The notes beneath the pieces were generated by a model, which had not been told where the DNA came from, searched no databases, and saw only the letters and a program-made list of their open reading frames with translations. Position numbers and translations under genes: made by a program. DNA of 64,000 nt from Candidatus Kaistia colombiensis (GTDB taxonomy: Bacteria; Pseudomonadota; Alphaproteobacteria; Rhizobiales; Kaistiaceae), in NCBI GenBank assembly GCA_029203105.1, contig CP119318.1:3486501-3550500 (forward strand), read 5' to 3'. Position 1 is the first letter of the stretch. Each line of letters begins with the position of its first letter. Positions 8,558-16,881 of this stretch are shown here, piece after piece.

Positions 8558-10045
8558 CTACTGGAACGCCGTCTCCGTGAAGCTCCGGAGCTTGCGGGAA
8601 TGGAGGCGCTCGGGCGCCATTTCGCGCAGCATTTCCATGGCGCGGATGCCGATCTCAAGATGCTGGCCGACCTGGCGTCGATAGAATTCCGACGCCATGC
8701 CCGGCAGCTTCAATTCGCCATGCAGCGGCTTGTCCGAGACGCAGAGCAGCGTTCCGTAGGGCACGCGGAAGCGGAAGCCGTTTGCTGCGATTGTCGCCGA
8801 TTCCATGTCGAGCGCGATGGCGCGCGACTGCGAGAAGCGCTGCACCGGCTCGCGATGATCGCGCAGTTCCCAGTTGCGGTTGTCGATCGTCGCCACGGTG
8901 CCCGTGCGCATGATCCGCTTCAGCTCATAGTCCTCGAGCCCGGTCACAGCCTCGACGGCATCCTCCAGCGCGACCTGGACCTCGGCCAGCGGCGGGATCG
9001 GGATCCAGCTCGGCAGGTCGGCGTCGAGGACATGGTCCTCGCGGACATAGCCATGCGCCAGCACATAGTCGCCCAGCGCCTGCGTGTTGCGCAGGCCAGC
9101 GCAGTGGCCGAGCATCAGCCAGGCATGCGGGCGCAGCACGGCGACATGGTCGGTGATCGTCTTGGCGTTGGAAGGACCGACGCCGATATTGATCATCGTC
9201 AGCCCGGCATTGCCGGCGAATTTCAAATGATAGGCCGGCATTTGCGGCAGGCGCGGCGGCGCCATGCCGGAGACCGGCTCGGTCGCGCCGGCCAGGGTGA
9301 TCAGATTGCCGGGCTCGACGAAGGCGTCGTAACCGCCGCCGCCTTCGGCCATCAGCTTGCGGGCGCGCACGCAGAATTCGTCGATGTAGAACTGGTAGTT
9401 GGTGAACAGGACGAAGTTCTGGAAATGCTCGGCATGTGTCGCCGTGTAGTGCGCCAGGCGGAACAGCGAATAGTCAATGCGCGGCGCGGTAAAGGGCGCC
9501 AGCGGCAGCGGTTCACCCGCCGCCGGCTCGAACGTGCCGTTGACGATGGCGTCGTCGGTGACGGCGAGATCCGGCACGTCGAACATGTCGCGCAGCGGCC
9601 GCTCGATCTTTTCCGCCAGTTGCCCTTCGACATGCACGCCGTTCGGGAACGCGAAATGCAGCGGGATCGGCAGGTTCGACGGCCCGACCGTCACCGGCAA
9701 ACCATGATTGCGCACAAGGAGTTTGATCTGCTCCTTCAGGTAGTTCCGGAACAGGCTCGGTTGCGTCACCGTCGTGGCGTAGCTGCCCGGCCCGGACACA
9801 TGGCCATAGGCCAGGCGCGAGTCGATCTTGGCGTAGCTCGTGGTGGTGAAGCGGATCTCGGGATAGGTGGCGCGGACCCGGCCGACGGGCGGATGCCCTT
9901 TCAGCAGGGCGTCGAAGCGGTCGCGCAAATGCGCCGTATGGAGGTCGTAGATCTCCTCCAGCCTGGCGATCGCCAGGTCCGGGTCGGTGAAGGTCTCGCT
10001 GGCAATCGGCTTCGGCGTATCGAACGGCACGGGATCGGTCGTCAT
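8558..10045 (-). CDS. amn: AMP nucleosidase
   Basis: This enzyme cleaves AMP to adenine and ribose 5-phosphate and helps adjust adenylate pools. The 495-residue product matches the full family length. It has the Amn-specific N-terminal domain to about residue 180 (IARLEEIYDLHTAHLRDRF, RATYPEIRFTT), then a nucleoside-phosphorylase-like catalytic domain (NIGVGPSNAKTITDHVAVL, LGHCAGLRNTQALGDYVLAH, IALDMESATIAANGFRFRVP). It converges on erpA, whose stop is 23 bases away. No operon partner is evident. Confidence 0.95.
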   Translation of the reverse strand: MTTDPVPFDTPKPIASETFTDPDLAIARLEEIYDLHTAHLRDRFDALLKGHPPVGRVRATYPEIRFTTTSYAKIDSRLAYGHVSGPGSYATTVTQPSLFRNYLKEQIKLLVRNHGLPVTVGPSNLPIPLHFAFPNGVHVEGQLAEKIERPLRDMFDVPDLAVTDDAIVNGTFEPAAGEPLPLAPFTAPRIDYSLFRLAHYTATHAEHFQNFVLFTNYQFYIDEFCVRARKLMAEGGGGYDAFVEPGNLITLAGATEPVSGMAPPRLPQMPAYHLKFAGNAGLTMINIGVGPSNAKTITDHVAVLRPHAWLMLGHCAGLRNTQALGDYVLAHGYVREDHVLDADLPSWIPIPPLAEVQVALEDAVEAVTGLEDYELKRIMRTGTVATIDNRNWELRDHREPVQRFSQSRAIALDMESATIAANGFRFRVPYGTLLCVSDKPLHGELKLPGMASEFYRRQVGQHLEIGIRAMEMLREMAPERLHSRKLRSFTETAFQ

Positions 10046-10135
10046 GGCACCCCCACTTTCGGGGCGCGACTGTCGGCCAGCCGGCGCATGCGGTCAAGCC
10101 ACGCGCCGGCCGAATATCGGGCATCCGCCGACGGA

Positions 10136-10561
10136 TCAGACCAGCTTGGCGTCGAGCGAGATCGGCACCGCCTTGAGAGCCTTCGAAACCGGGCAACCCT
10201 CCTTGGTCGCGGCGGCGATCTTGTCGAAGGCCGCCTTGTCGATCCCCGTCACCTTGGCCTCGGTGATGAGATCGATCTTGGTGATCTCGAACCCACCCGG
10301 CACCGGCTCGACCTTCACCTTGGCGGAAGTGGCGATCGAATCGACGGTGAAGCCGGCGCCGGAGAGGCCGGCGGATAGCGCCATCGAGAAGCAGGCCGCA
10401 TGCGCTGCCGCGATCAGTTCTTCGGGATTGGAGCCCTTGCCTTCCTCGAAACGCGACGAGAAATTGTACTGCCCTTCCCAAGCGCCGCTACCCAGATGAA
10501 CCGTCCCCTTGCCGTTCTTGAGGTCGCCCTGCCACTTCGCGTCCGATGTCCTGACCGGCAT
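10136..10561 (-). CDS. osmC: OsmC-family peroxiredoxin
   Basis: OsmC/Ohr proteins are small dimeric thiol peroxidases that detoxify organic hydroperoxides. This 141-residue product has the two redox cysteines, C57 in AAAHAACFSMAL and C123 in KEGCPVSKAL, and the start motif VRTSDAKWQGDL. The NPEELIAAAHAACFSMAL signature fits OsmC better than Ohr. It is divergent from xthA, with 152 bases between them. Stress induction is likely from the family but no operator was recognised. Confidence 0.9.
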   Translation of the reverse strand: MPVRTSDAKWQGDLKNGKGTVHLGSGAWEGQYNFSSRFEEGKGSNPEELIAAAHAACFSMALSAGLSGAGFTVDSIATSAKVKVEPVPGGFEITKIDLITEAKVTGIDKAAFDKIAAATKEGCPVSKALKAVPISLDAKLV

Positions 10562-10713
10562 TCATGCCTCCCTTACTCTGGATCCTCCGGCCCGCGCCGG
10601 TGCCACTAGAGTTAGGCTGTCGCGCCGGGCGTGCAAGGCGTCAGGTGTGCAAGATGCGTCGGGGATGCACACCGCCCGGTGGCAAGTCGCGATGGATCGG
10701 CTACTCTGCCGGC

Positions 10714-11496
10714 ATGAAGATCGCGACCTGGAACATCAACGGCGTCAAAGCCCGAATCGATACCGCCCTCGCCTGGATCAAGGAGGCGTCGCCCGACATT
10801 GCCTGCCTGCAGGAGATCAAATCGGTCGATGAGGGCTTCCCGACCTCGGCCTTCGAGGATCTCGGCTACAATGTCGCCACGCATGGCCAGAAGGGCTTTA
10901 ATGGCGTCGCGCTGCTGTCGAAGCTGCCCTTCGACGAGGTCAATCGCGGCCTGCCCGGCGATGACGCCGACGAGCATGCCCGCTTCATCGAGGGTGTCTT
11001 CTCGGTAGAGAGCGGCGCGCTGCGCGTCGTCTCGCTCTATTTGCCGAACGGCAACCCGATCGACACGCCGAAATTCTCCTACAAGCTCGCCTGGATGGAG
11101 CGCCTGCGCGTCTGGGCGACCGAGCGGCTGAGCTATGAGGAGCCGCTGGTGCTGGCCGGCGACTACAACGTGATCGCCGAACCGCGAGACGCCAAGGATC
11201 CGTCGCTCTGGCTCAATGACGCGCTCTACCAGCCGGAAACGCGCAAGGCGTTCCGCGCCATCGAAACGCTCGGCCTCACCGACGCGCTCCGCGCCACGAC
11301 GGACGAGGACGGCCTCTACACCTTCTGGGACTACCAGGCCGGCGCCTTCCAGAAGAACAACGGCATCCGCATCGATCATCTGCTGCTGTCGCCGCAGGCG
11401 GCCGACCGCCTCGTCTCGGTCGGCATCGACAAGCATGTCCGCGGCTGGGACAAGCCGTCCGACCACGTCCCTGTCCATGTGGAGCTTCGCATTTGA
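10714..11496 (+). CDS. xthA: Exodeoxyribonuclease III
   Basis: XthA is an AP endonuclease and 3'-to-5' exonuclease of base-excision repair (EEP superfamily). The ATG at 10714 gives 260 residues beginning with the conserved MKIATWNINGVKAR. The catalytic set is visible: E34 in CLQEIKS, the central GDYNVIAEP asparagine/aspartate motif, IRIDHLL, and the C-terminal SDHVPVHVEL histidine. Its stop lies just upstream of the GFA-like gene, so the two may be co-transcribed. Confidence 0.93.
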   Translation: MKIATWNINGVKARIDTALAWIKEASPDIACLQEIKSVDEGFPTSAFEDLGYNVATHGQKGFNGVALLSKLPFDEVNRGLPGDDADEHARFIEGVFSVESGALRVVSLYLPNGNPIDTPKFSYKLAWMERLRVWATERLSYEEPLVLAGDYNVIAEPRDAKDPSLWLNDALYQPETRKAFRAIETLGLTDALRATTDEDGLYTFWDYQAGAFQKNNGIRIDHLLLSPQAADRLVSVGIDKHVRGWDKPSDHVPVHVELRI

Positions 11497-11504
11497 GCCA
11501 GGTG

Positions 11505-11917
11505 ATGAGCGCGGCGCCGATCACGGGCGGCTGCCTGTGTGGCCGCATCCACTACACGATCGACCGCTCCCCCCGGATCGTCTGCCACTGCCATTGCCGC
11601 ATGTGCCAACTGGCCGGCGGCGCGCTGTTCCTGACCTGGGCGACCTTCGACGCCTCGCGCCTTCCAGCTGACGGCGGGCAAGGCCGGCCGTCAACGAATC
11701 GTCGGCCACCGGCCGCCGGCATTTCTGCGCCGATTGCGGCACGCCGCTGATGATGACCTCCACGGACGACCCTTTGAAAGTCGACGTGACGCTCGCCTCT
11801 CTGGACGAGCCCGACCGCTTCCCGGTCCAGCACAACATCTGGGTCGGCAGCCGGCGCGACGCCAGCAAGGGCTTCGACATCGACCTGCCCTCGCATCTGG
11901 GCGAACCCGACGACTGA
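11505..11917 (+). pseudogene. GFA-domain (glutathione-dependent formaldehyde-activating-like) protein, two frame breaks
   Basis: The sequence encodes a CENP-V/GFA zinc-fold protein of about 136 residues, but in three successive frames. The first part has GGCLCGRIHYTIDRSPRIVCHCHCRM up to ATFDASR, here read in pieces of GGCLCGRI and CHCHCRMC. One extra base near 11660 and another near 11684-11690 move the reading to the frame with VNESSATGRRHFCADCGTP, which continues to the TGA at 11915-11917. All zinc cysteines survive in the two outer frames. Removing one base at each site restores a normal-length protein. It is therefore either very recent damage or a sequence error. It lies between xthA and the DUF2332 gene. 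Confidence 0.75.
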
Positions 11918-11928
11918 CAGGAACGAGC

Positions 11929-12978
11929 ATGGCAAGGATGGCCGGAGAGCTGCTGAAGGCGTTTCGATCTCAGGCTACCGCCTGCCACAAGCTCGGCTCG
12001 CCCTTCACCGCAGCGGTATGCGAACTCCTTTCCGAACATCTCGATGAAAGCAGCCGGTTCGGACGCCGCATTCTCGGCTGGCCGGGCGATCCCTTCGCCG
12101 ATGCGCTGGCCCTGCGGGCCGCGGGCGGATTTCACGCCCTGAAGCGGGCCGGCAGATCGGCGCAGCTCATCGCGACCTATCCGCCTGAGCCGTTGAACCG
12201 CGTGGCGCTCACCGCCGCCCTGCGCGACTCCATCGCGGCGCAGGACGGCTTCCTGCATGACTGGCTCGACAGCCCGCCCCAGACCAACGAGGTCGCGCGC
12301 TCCTCGGTACTGCTCGGCGGCGCGCTGATCCTCGCCGAGGCGTTCGGCCTGCCGCTGGACTGGCACGAGATCGGCGCCAGCATGGGTCTCAATCTCGGGT
12401 TCGATCGATACCGGTACGAGTTCGGCACCGACAACTGGGGCGCGGGCGATTCGCCTGTTCTGGTCCGCTCGGAATGGCGCGGCCAGAACCCCGACACCGC
12501 CGCGCCGGTGGAGATCCGCCATCGTGCCGGCTGCGATCTGAAGCCGCTCGATCCGGGCTCGCCGGAAGATCGCGAGCGACTGCTTTCCTATATCTGGGCC
12601 GATCAGACCGAGCGGCTCGCCCGTGCCGGAGCCGCACTGGAAGTGGCCGCCGCAGCCCCCTGGCGGGTTGAACAAGCAGATGCCGCTGCCTGGGTTGCCC
12701 GGCATCTTGCGGCGCCGCCCAGCGCCGGGGCTGTTCGGGTGCTCGCCCATACTGTCGTCTGGCAGTATCTGCCGGAAGCGACCCGCGCCGCGATCACGGC
12801 TTCCATGGAAGAAGCCGGCCAACGGGCGACGCGCCAGGCGCCGGTCGCCTGGCTGCGCATGGAGGCGGACGGACGGGATACCGCCGCGGTGCGGCTGAAG
12901 CTGTGGCCGGATGGGACGGACCACGAAATCGCCCGGGCCGACTTCCATGGCCGCTTCGTCGAGTGGCAGACACGATAA
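11929..12978 (+). CDS. DUF2332 family protein
   Basis: This 349-residue soluble protein belongs to DUF2332, a family without a known function. The ATG at 11929 follows a GGAACGAGC stretch and lies 12 bases after the end of the GFA gene. Features typical of the family are an early helical region (FRSQATACHKLGSPFTAAVC), the motif EVARSSVLLGGALILAE at about 125-140, and a C-terminal beta-rich part with LAHTVVWQYLPEATRAAI. There is no signal peptide, membrane segment or recognised catalytic motif. A shared transcript with the genes upstream is plausible. Confidence 0.8.
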   Translation: MARMAGELLKAFRSQATACHKLGSPFTAAVCELLSEHLDESSRFGRRILGWPGDPFADALALRAAGGFHALKRAGRSAQLIATYPPEPLNRVALTAALRDSIAAQDGFLHDWLDSPPQTNEVARSSVLLGGALILAEAFGLPLDWHEIGASMGLNLGFDRYRYEFGTDNWGAGDSPVLVRSEWRGQNPDTAAPVEIRHRAGCDLKPLDPGSPEDRERLLSYIWADQTERLARAGAALEVAAAAPWRVEQADAAAWVARHLAAPPSAGAVRVLAHTVVWQYLPEATRAAITASMEEAGQRATRQAPVAWLRMEADGRDTAAVRLKLWPDGTDHEIARADFHGRFVEWQTR

Positions 12979-12990
12979 CGCGATCGGCCA

Positions 12991-13025
12991 ACCCAACTGA
13001 CACAACGGTGTCAGTTGGGTATCCT
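12991..13025 (+). promoter_or_regulatory. Perfect 13-bp palindromic operator overlapping a promoter
   Basis: ACCCAACTGACAC at 12991-13003 and GTGTCAGTTGGGT at 13008-13020 are exact reverse complements around AACG. The same bases hold a -35-like CTGACA (12997-13002). After 17 bases comes a -10-like TATCCT (13020-13025). A protein bound to the palindrome would therefore cover the promoter of the downstream operon. The obvious candidate is the WYL regulator encoded two genes along; that link is inference. Confidence 0.75.
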
Positions 13026-13065
13026 TATGCTGACAGGATCGACACTGTCCCGCGAGGGTATCGCC

Positions 13066-13368
13066 ATGAACCGCAACATTCTCGAGATCCGCTCTTATTC
13101 GCTGGTGCCGGGCATTGAGGAGAGCCAGTTTGTCCGCGCCGCCGACGACACCATGGGCGTGCTGCGTCGCCAGCGCGGCTTCCTCGCCCGCAGCATCGCA
13201 CGGGCAGACGATGGCAGTTGGACCGAGATCGTCCATTGGCTCGATCGCGAATCCGCCCGCGCCGGCAATGAGCGGCTGGCCGGCAATCCCGACGCGGCCG
13301 CCTTCTCCGCCCTGATCGACCGGCCGTCCTTCCAGAGCGGCTATTTTCCCGTCGCCTATTCCGGCTGA
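13066..13368 (+). CDS. Small monooxygenase-like (ABM-type dimeric alpha-beta barrel) protein
   Basis: This 100-residue protein looks like a member of the ferredoxin-fold group that includes antibiotic-biosynthesis monooxygenase (ABM) proteins. It opens with a beta strand (ILEIRSYSLVPG), has a helix with VRAADDTMGVLRRQRGF, and continues SIARADDGSWTEIVHWLDRE, the usual strand-helix-strand pattern. The ATG at 13066 has GAGGGT upstream; an in-frame ATG at 13015 would lie inside the palindrome and is rejected. The stop is 4 bases before the WYL regulator gene, so both are one transcript. Substrate and even enzymatic activity are unknown. Confidence 0.6.
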   Translation: MNRNILEIRSYSLVPGIEESQFVRAADDTMGVLRRQRGFLARSIARADDGSWTEIVHWLDRESARAGNERLAGNPDAAAFSALIDRPSFQSGYFPVAYSG

Positions 13369-13372
13369 TCGG

Positions 13373-14077
13373 ATGCGGCGCGCCGATCGCCTGTTCGAAA
13401 TCGTCCAGGTGCTGCGCGGCGCCCGCCTGCGCACGGCGCAGGAGATTGCCGACAAGCTCGAAGTGTCGGTGCGCACCGTCTACCGCGATATCGATGCGCT
13501 GGTCGCGACGGGCGTTCCGATCGAGGGCGAGCGCGGCGTCGGCTATGTTTTGCGCGGTACATTGCTGCTGCCGCCGCTTGCCTTCTCGCAGGCGGAGCTG
13601 GAAGGGCTGGCGCTCGGCGCGCGTTTTGTCGAAGCCTGGGCTGATCCCGAGCTCGCCGCGGCCGCCCGCGAGGCGCTGGTCAAGATCGACGCGGTGCTGC
13701 CGGAATCGCGCCGGGGCGAGATCTGGCGCGATGCGGTGCAGGTCAACTCGCCTGCCCTGATCGGCGCCGCCAACGCGCAGCTGGCGCAGTTCCGCAAGGC
13801 GATCCGGCACAAACGCAAGATGCAGCTGAGCTATCGCAGCGCCAGCGAGGCCCTGACCGATCGGACGATCCGGCCACTGGCGATCGAGGCCTGGGGCCAT
13901 GCCTGGACCGCGACGGCATGGTGCGAGCTGCGCGAGGATTTCCGCATGTTCCGCCTCGACCGCATCGTCGAGGCATCGATCCTCGACGAGATCTTCAAGC
14001 CGGAAAGGGGCCGGACCCTGGCGGACTACATGAAGCGTCTGCGCGAGGAGCGCGCCCGACAGGACAAAGCGCCATGA
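13373..14077 (+). CDS. YafY-type transcriptional regulator with HTH and WYL domains
   Basis: This 234-residue regulator has an N-terminal winged HTH (about residues 1-60: MRRADRLFEIVQVLRGARL, then QEIADKLEVSVRTVYRDIDA). A linker and a C-terminal WYL-type sensor domain follow (about 135-210: MQLSYRSASEALTDRTIRP, then WCELREDFRMFRLDRI). WYL domains bind small ligands or nucleotides and control the DNA-binding half. It is the second gene behind a promoter-overlapping palindrome and overlaps the next gene by four bases (ATGA). Autoregulation is the simplest reading. The effector is unknown. Confidence 0.88.
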   Translation: MRRADRLFEIVQVLRGARLRTAQEIADKLEVSVRTVYRDIDALVATGVPIEGERGVGYVLRGTLLLPPLAFSQAELEGLALGARFVEAWADPELAAAAREALVKIDAVLPESRRGEIWRDAVQVNSPALIGAANAQLAQFRKAIRHKRKMQLSYRSASEALTDRTIRPLAIEAWGHAWTATAWCELREDFRMFRLDRIVEASILDEIFKPERGRTLADYMKRLREERARQDKAP

Positions 14078-14337
14078 CCGAGCGACCGATCCGGCAGATG
14101 CCGGGGATCGGCCCGACGACGGCGTCTTGGCTGGAAGCCGTCGACGTCCGACACGAAAGCGAGCTCCGAGAGATCGGCGCCATTGAAGCCTATTGGCGGC
14201 TCAAGCACCGGGATCCGCGCCGCGTCAGCCTGAACGCGCTCTGGTGCCTTCACGCTGCCATCGAGGCCATACCGATGCGCGCGGTCGGCGCGGAAACGAA
14301 GGCCCGCCTCCGCGCCGCACTCGCGGCCAAAACCTAG
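14074..14337 (+). CDS. TfoX C-terminal-domain protein
   Basis: This 87-residue protein consists only of a TfoX/Sxy C-terminal domain, a helix-hairpin-helix-like fold: IRQMPGIGPTTASWLEAVDV, then LREIGAIEAYWRLKHRDP and LNALWCLHAAIEA. The N-terminal TfoX domain that goes with it in competence regulators is absent. Its ATG overlaps the stop of the WYL regulator gene, so translation is probably coupled. The C-terminal end is one base from the era stop on the other strand. The role is unknown; nucleic-acid or protein binding is likely from the fold. Confidence 0.8.
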   Translation: MTERPIRQMPGIGPTTASWLEAVDVRHESELREIGAIEAYWRLKHRDPRRVSLNALWCLHAAIEAIPMRAVGAETKARLRAALAAKT

Positions 14338-14338
14338 A

Positions 14339-15262
14339 CTAGCGCGGGAATTCGATTCCCATCTCGCGATAGCGCTCGGGATCGTCGCCCCAGTTCTCGC
14401 GAACCTTGACGAACAGGAACAGGTGAACCGGCCGCTCGGCCATCTCCTGGATCTCGGTGCGGGCAGCCATCGAGATGCCCTTGATCGTCTCGCCCTTGTG
14501 GCCGATCACGATCTTCTTCTGGCTCTCGCGCTCGACATAGATCGTCTGCTCGATCCGGGTAGAACCATCGGCCTGATCCTTCCAGAGCTCCGTTTCCACG
14601 GTCGACTGGTAGGGCAGCTCGTCATGCAGCCGCAGGAACATCTTTTCGCGCGTGATCTCGGCTGCCAGCGCGCGCATCGGCAAATCGGAAATCTGATCTT
14701 CCGGATAGAGCCATGGGCCCTCGGGAACCCGGCCGGCGAGATAGGCCAGCAGGTCCTTGCAGCCATGCCCCTTGAGGGCCGAGATCATGAAAGTCTGCTC
14801 GAACTTCACGGTCGCATTGGCCTTGGCCGACATTTCCAGCAAGGACGTGTGCGGCACGGTGTCGATCTTGTTGATGACCAGGATCTTCGGGCCACCCAGC
14901 GCCGCGACCTTGTCCAGGATCTGCGCCGTTTCGCCCTTGGTGCTGCGCTCGGCGTCGACCAGCACGCAGACGAGATCGGCATCCTTGGCGCCGCCCCAGG
15001 CGGTGTCCACCATGGCGCGATCCAGCCGCCGCTTCGGCTGGAAAATGCCGGGCGTGTCGACAAAAATGATCTGCGAAGCACCTTCCAGCGCGATGCCGCG
15101 CATGATGGTGCGCGTCGTCTGCACTTTGTGCGTGACGATCGAAATCTTGGTGCCCACCAGCTGGTTGAGGAGCGTCGACTTGCCGGCGTTCGGCGCGCCA
15201 ATCAGCGCGACAAAACCGCAGCGGGTCGGGGTCTCCTCGGCATTCACCAGATCAGACGGCAT
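14339..15262 (-). CDS. era: GTPase Era
   Basis: Era is an essential GTPase that binds 16S rRNA and assists 30S subunit assembly. The 307-residue product has the P-loop GAPNAGKST at 22-30, the switch DTPG at about 69-72, and NKID at 131-134. A C-terminal KH domain includes KKIVIGHKGETIKGI. It overlaps the end of rnc by 11 bases and ends the rpoZ-to-era run on this strand. The length and all motifs are normal. Confidence 0.96.
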   Translation of the reverse strand: MPSDLVNAEETPTRCGFVALIGAPNAGKSTLLNQLVGTKISIVTHKVQTTRTIMRGIALEGASQIIFVDTPGIFQPKRRLDRAMVDTAWGGAKDADLVCVLVDAERSTKGETAQILDKVAALGGPKILVINKIDTVPHTSLLEMSAKANATVKFEQTFMISALKGHGCKDLLAYLAGRVPEGPWLYPEDQISDLPMRALAAEITREKMFLRLHDELPYQSTVETELWKDQADGSTRIEQTIYVERESQKKIVIGHKGETIKGISMAARTEIQEMAERPVHLFLFVKVRENWGDDPERYREMGIEFPR

Positions 15263-15968
15263 GCGTTTCTTCTCTCCATACGCCTTGGGCCAGCAGCACG
15301 GCGGTCGCCGCCTTCTGCTCTGCCTCGCGCCGCGAACGGCCCGAACCGAGGACGGTCGGCATGCCCTCGATCTTCACTTCAACGGTAAAATGCGGCGCGT
15401 GGTCGGGCCCGCTCCGCTCTGCGATCGCATATTTCGGGGCGGCGATGCCGCGTCCCTGAACCCATTCCTGCAACGTCGTCTTGGCGTCGCGCAGCGGACC
15501 GGTCCAGTTCAGCATGCGCTTGCGCCAGTGGGTCTCGATAAAGGTCCGCGCTGCCGGCAGGCCGCCATCGACGAAGATGGCGCCGATCACCGCCTCGCAG
15601 ACGTCGCCGAGAATCGCCGCCTTGCGGCGCCCGCCCGACTGTACCTCGCCGCCGCCGAGCCGGATCCAGCTACCGAGATCGATGTCGACCGCCACCTCGG
15701 CGCAGCTCTCATTGCGGACCAATCCGGTCAGTCGGCGCGCCAACTCGCCCTCATCCGCCTTCGGGAAGGCGGCCAGCAGCATGTCGGCGACGACGAGTGC
15801 GAGCACGCGATCCCCGAGAAATTCGAGGCGCTGGTAGCTCTCGCCCTGCTCCAGATGGCTCTCCGCGACGGCGCTCGCGTGGGTCAGCGCCCGGACCAGA
15901 TGGCCACGGTCGGAAAACCGATGACTGATCCTTTCTTCGAGACGCTGCAACGGTTCTTCGGAAGCCAC
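15252..15968 (-). CDS. rnc: Ribonuclease III
   Basis: RNase III cuts double-stranded RNA, including the rRNA precursor. The 238-residue protein has the RNase III signature YQRLEFLGDRVLALVVADML near residues 45-64 with the catalytic acidic residues. The second acidic cluster is CEAVIGAIFVDGG, and a C-terminal double-stranded RNA-binding domain is present (DAKTTLQEWVQGRGIAAPKY, then GRSRREAEQKAATAVL). It is one base-pair step from lepB (stop to start spacing of 2 bases) and overlaps era. This is the common lepB-rnc-era order. Confidence 0.95.
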   Translation of the reverse strand: MASEEPLQRLEERISHRFSDRGHLVRALTHASAVAESHLEQGESYQRLEFLGDRVLALVVADMLLAAFPKADEGELARRLTGLVRNESCAEVAVDIDLGSWIRLGGGEVQSGGRRKAAILGDVCEAVIGAIFVDGGLPAARTFIETHWRKRMLNWTGPLRDAKTTLQEWVQGRGIAAPKYAIAERSGPDHAPHFTVEVKIEGMPTVLGSGRSRREAEQKAATAVLLAQGVWREETHAV

Positions 15969-15970
15969 GC

Positions 15971-16726
15971 TCAGATTACCTTAAAAAGACGGTCGAAACG
16001 AACGGTCCAGGGCCAATCCCAGAATTGCCAGGCCTTCGCCCCCTCGTCGACGGAGAAGAAGACCATGCCGGCGCGGCCGACGAAATTCTCGAACGGTACG
16101 TAGCCGACCGCTCCGAGGACCCGGCTGTCGGTCGAATTGTCGCGATTGTCGCCCATCATGAAGTAGTGATCGGGAGGCACTTCGTAGACGGGCGTATCGT
16201 CGGAGAAACTGCGCGGATCGAGATCGAGCACGGTATAGCTCACGCCGTTCGGAAGGGTTTCCTTGTAACGCGGCACATGCGTCTCGGTTCCGAACTCGTC
16301 GGTGGTGACGTAGTCGTCGATCTTCTCCTTCGGCACGGCCGTCCCGTTGATGTACAGGACGCCGTCGATCATCTGGACCTTGTCGCCCGGCAGACCGATC
16401 ACGCGCTTGATGTAGTCGACCGAGGGGTCACGCGGCAGCTTGAAGACGGCGACGTCGCCGCGCTCCGGCGGCGTGGCCCAGATGCGGCCGGAAAACAGAT
16501 CCGGCGCAAAGGGGATCGAGTACTTGCTGTAGCCATAGGCGTATTTCGAGACGAACAGATAGTCGCCGACCAGCAAGGTCGGCTTCATCGATCCCGAAGG
16601 AATATTGAAGGGCTGGAACAGGAAGGTTCGAACAATCAGCGCCAGGATGAGCGCATTGATGACGATCTTGATAGTCTCGCCCGTACCGCCGCGCTCGGCC
16701 TTGTACTTCTCGCCCGCCACGCTCAT
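15971..16726 (-). CDS. lepB: Signal peptidase I
   Basis: LepB removes signal peptides from exported proteins at the inner membrane. The 251-residue protein has one N-terminal membrane segment (about residues 20-38, IVINALILALIVRTFLF). The catalytic serine is in NIPSGSMKPTL (S46) and the general-base lysine in VDYIKRVIGLPGD (K107). The C-terminal GDNRDNSTDSR box is intact. It sits between acpS (155 bases upstream) and rnc (2 bases downstream). Confidence 0.95.
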   Translation of the reverse strand: MSVAGEKYKAERGGTGETIKIVINALILALIVRTFLFQPFNIPSGSMKPTLLVGDYLFVSKYAYGYSKYSIPFAPDLFSGRIWATPPERGDVAVFKLPRDPSVDYIKRVIGLPGDKVQMIDGVLYINGTAVPKEKIDDYVTTDEFGTETHVPRYKETLPNGVSYTVLDLDPRSFSDDTPVYEVPPDHYFMMGDNRDNSTDSRVLGAVGYVPFENFVGRAGMVFFSVDEGAKAWQFWDWPWTVRFDRLFKVI

Positions 16727-16881
16727 GCGTCCTTCCGATCGATCCCGTTTGCAACTCGCCTTCCAGCGGAGGTTGGTTCATACCGAGTCGGTAGCCTTCG
16801 CGCAACGCATGGCCCCGCCCGATTCGGAAAATGCGGGGGCAGTGCGAACCGCCGCCCGACCGAAGCGCCGGCGGTGGCCGA

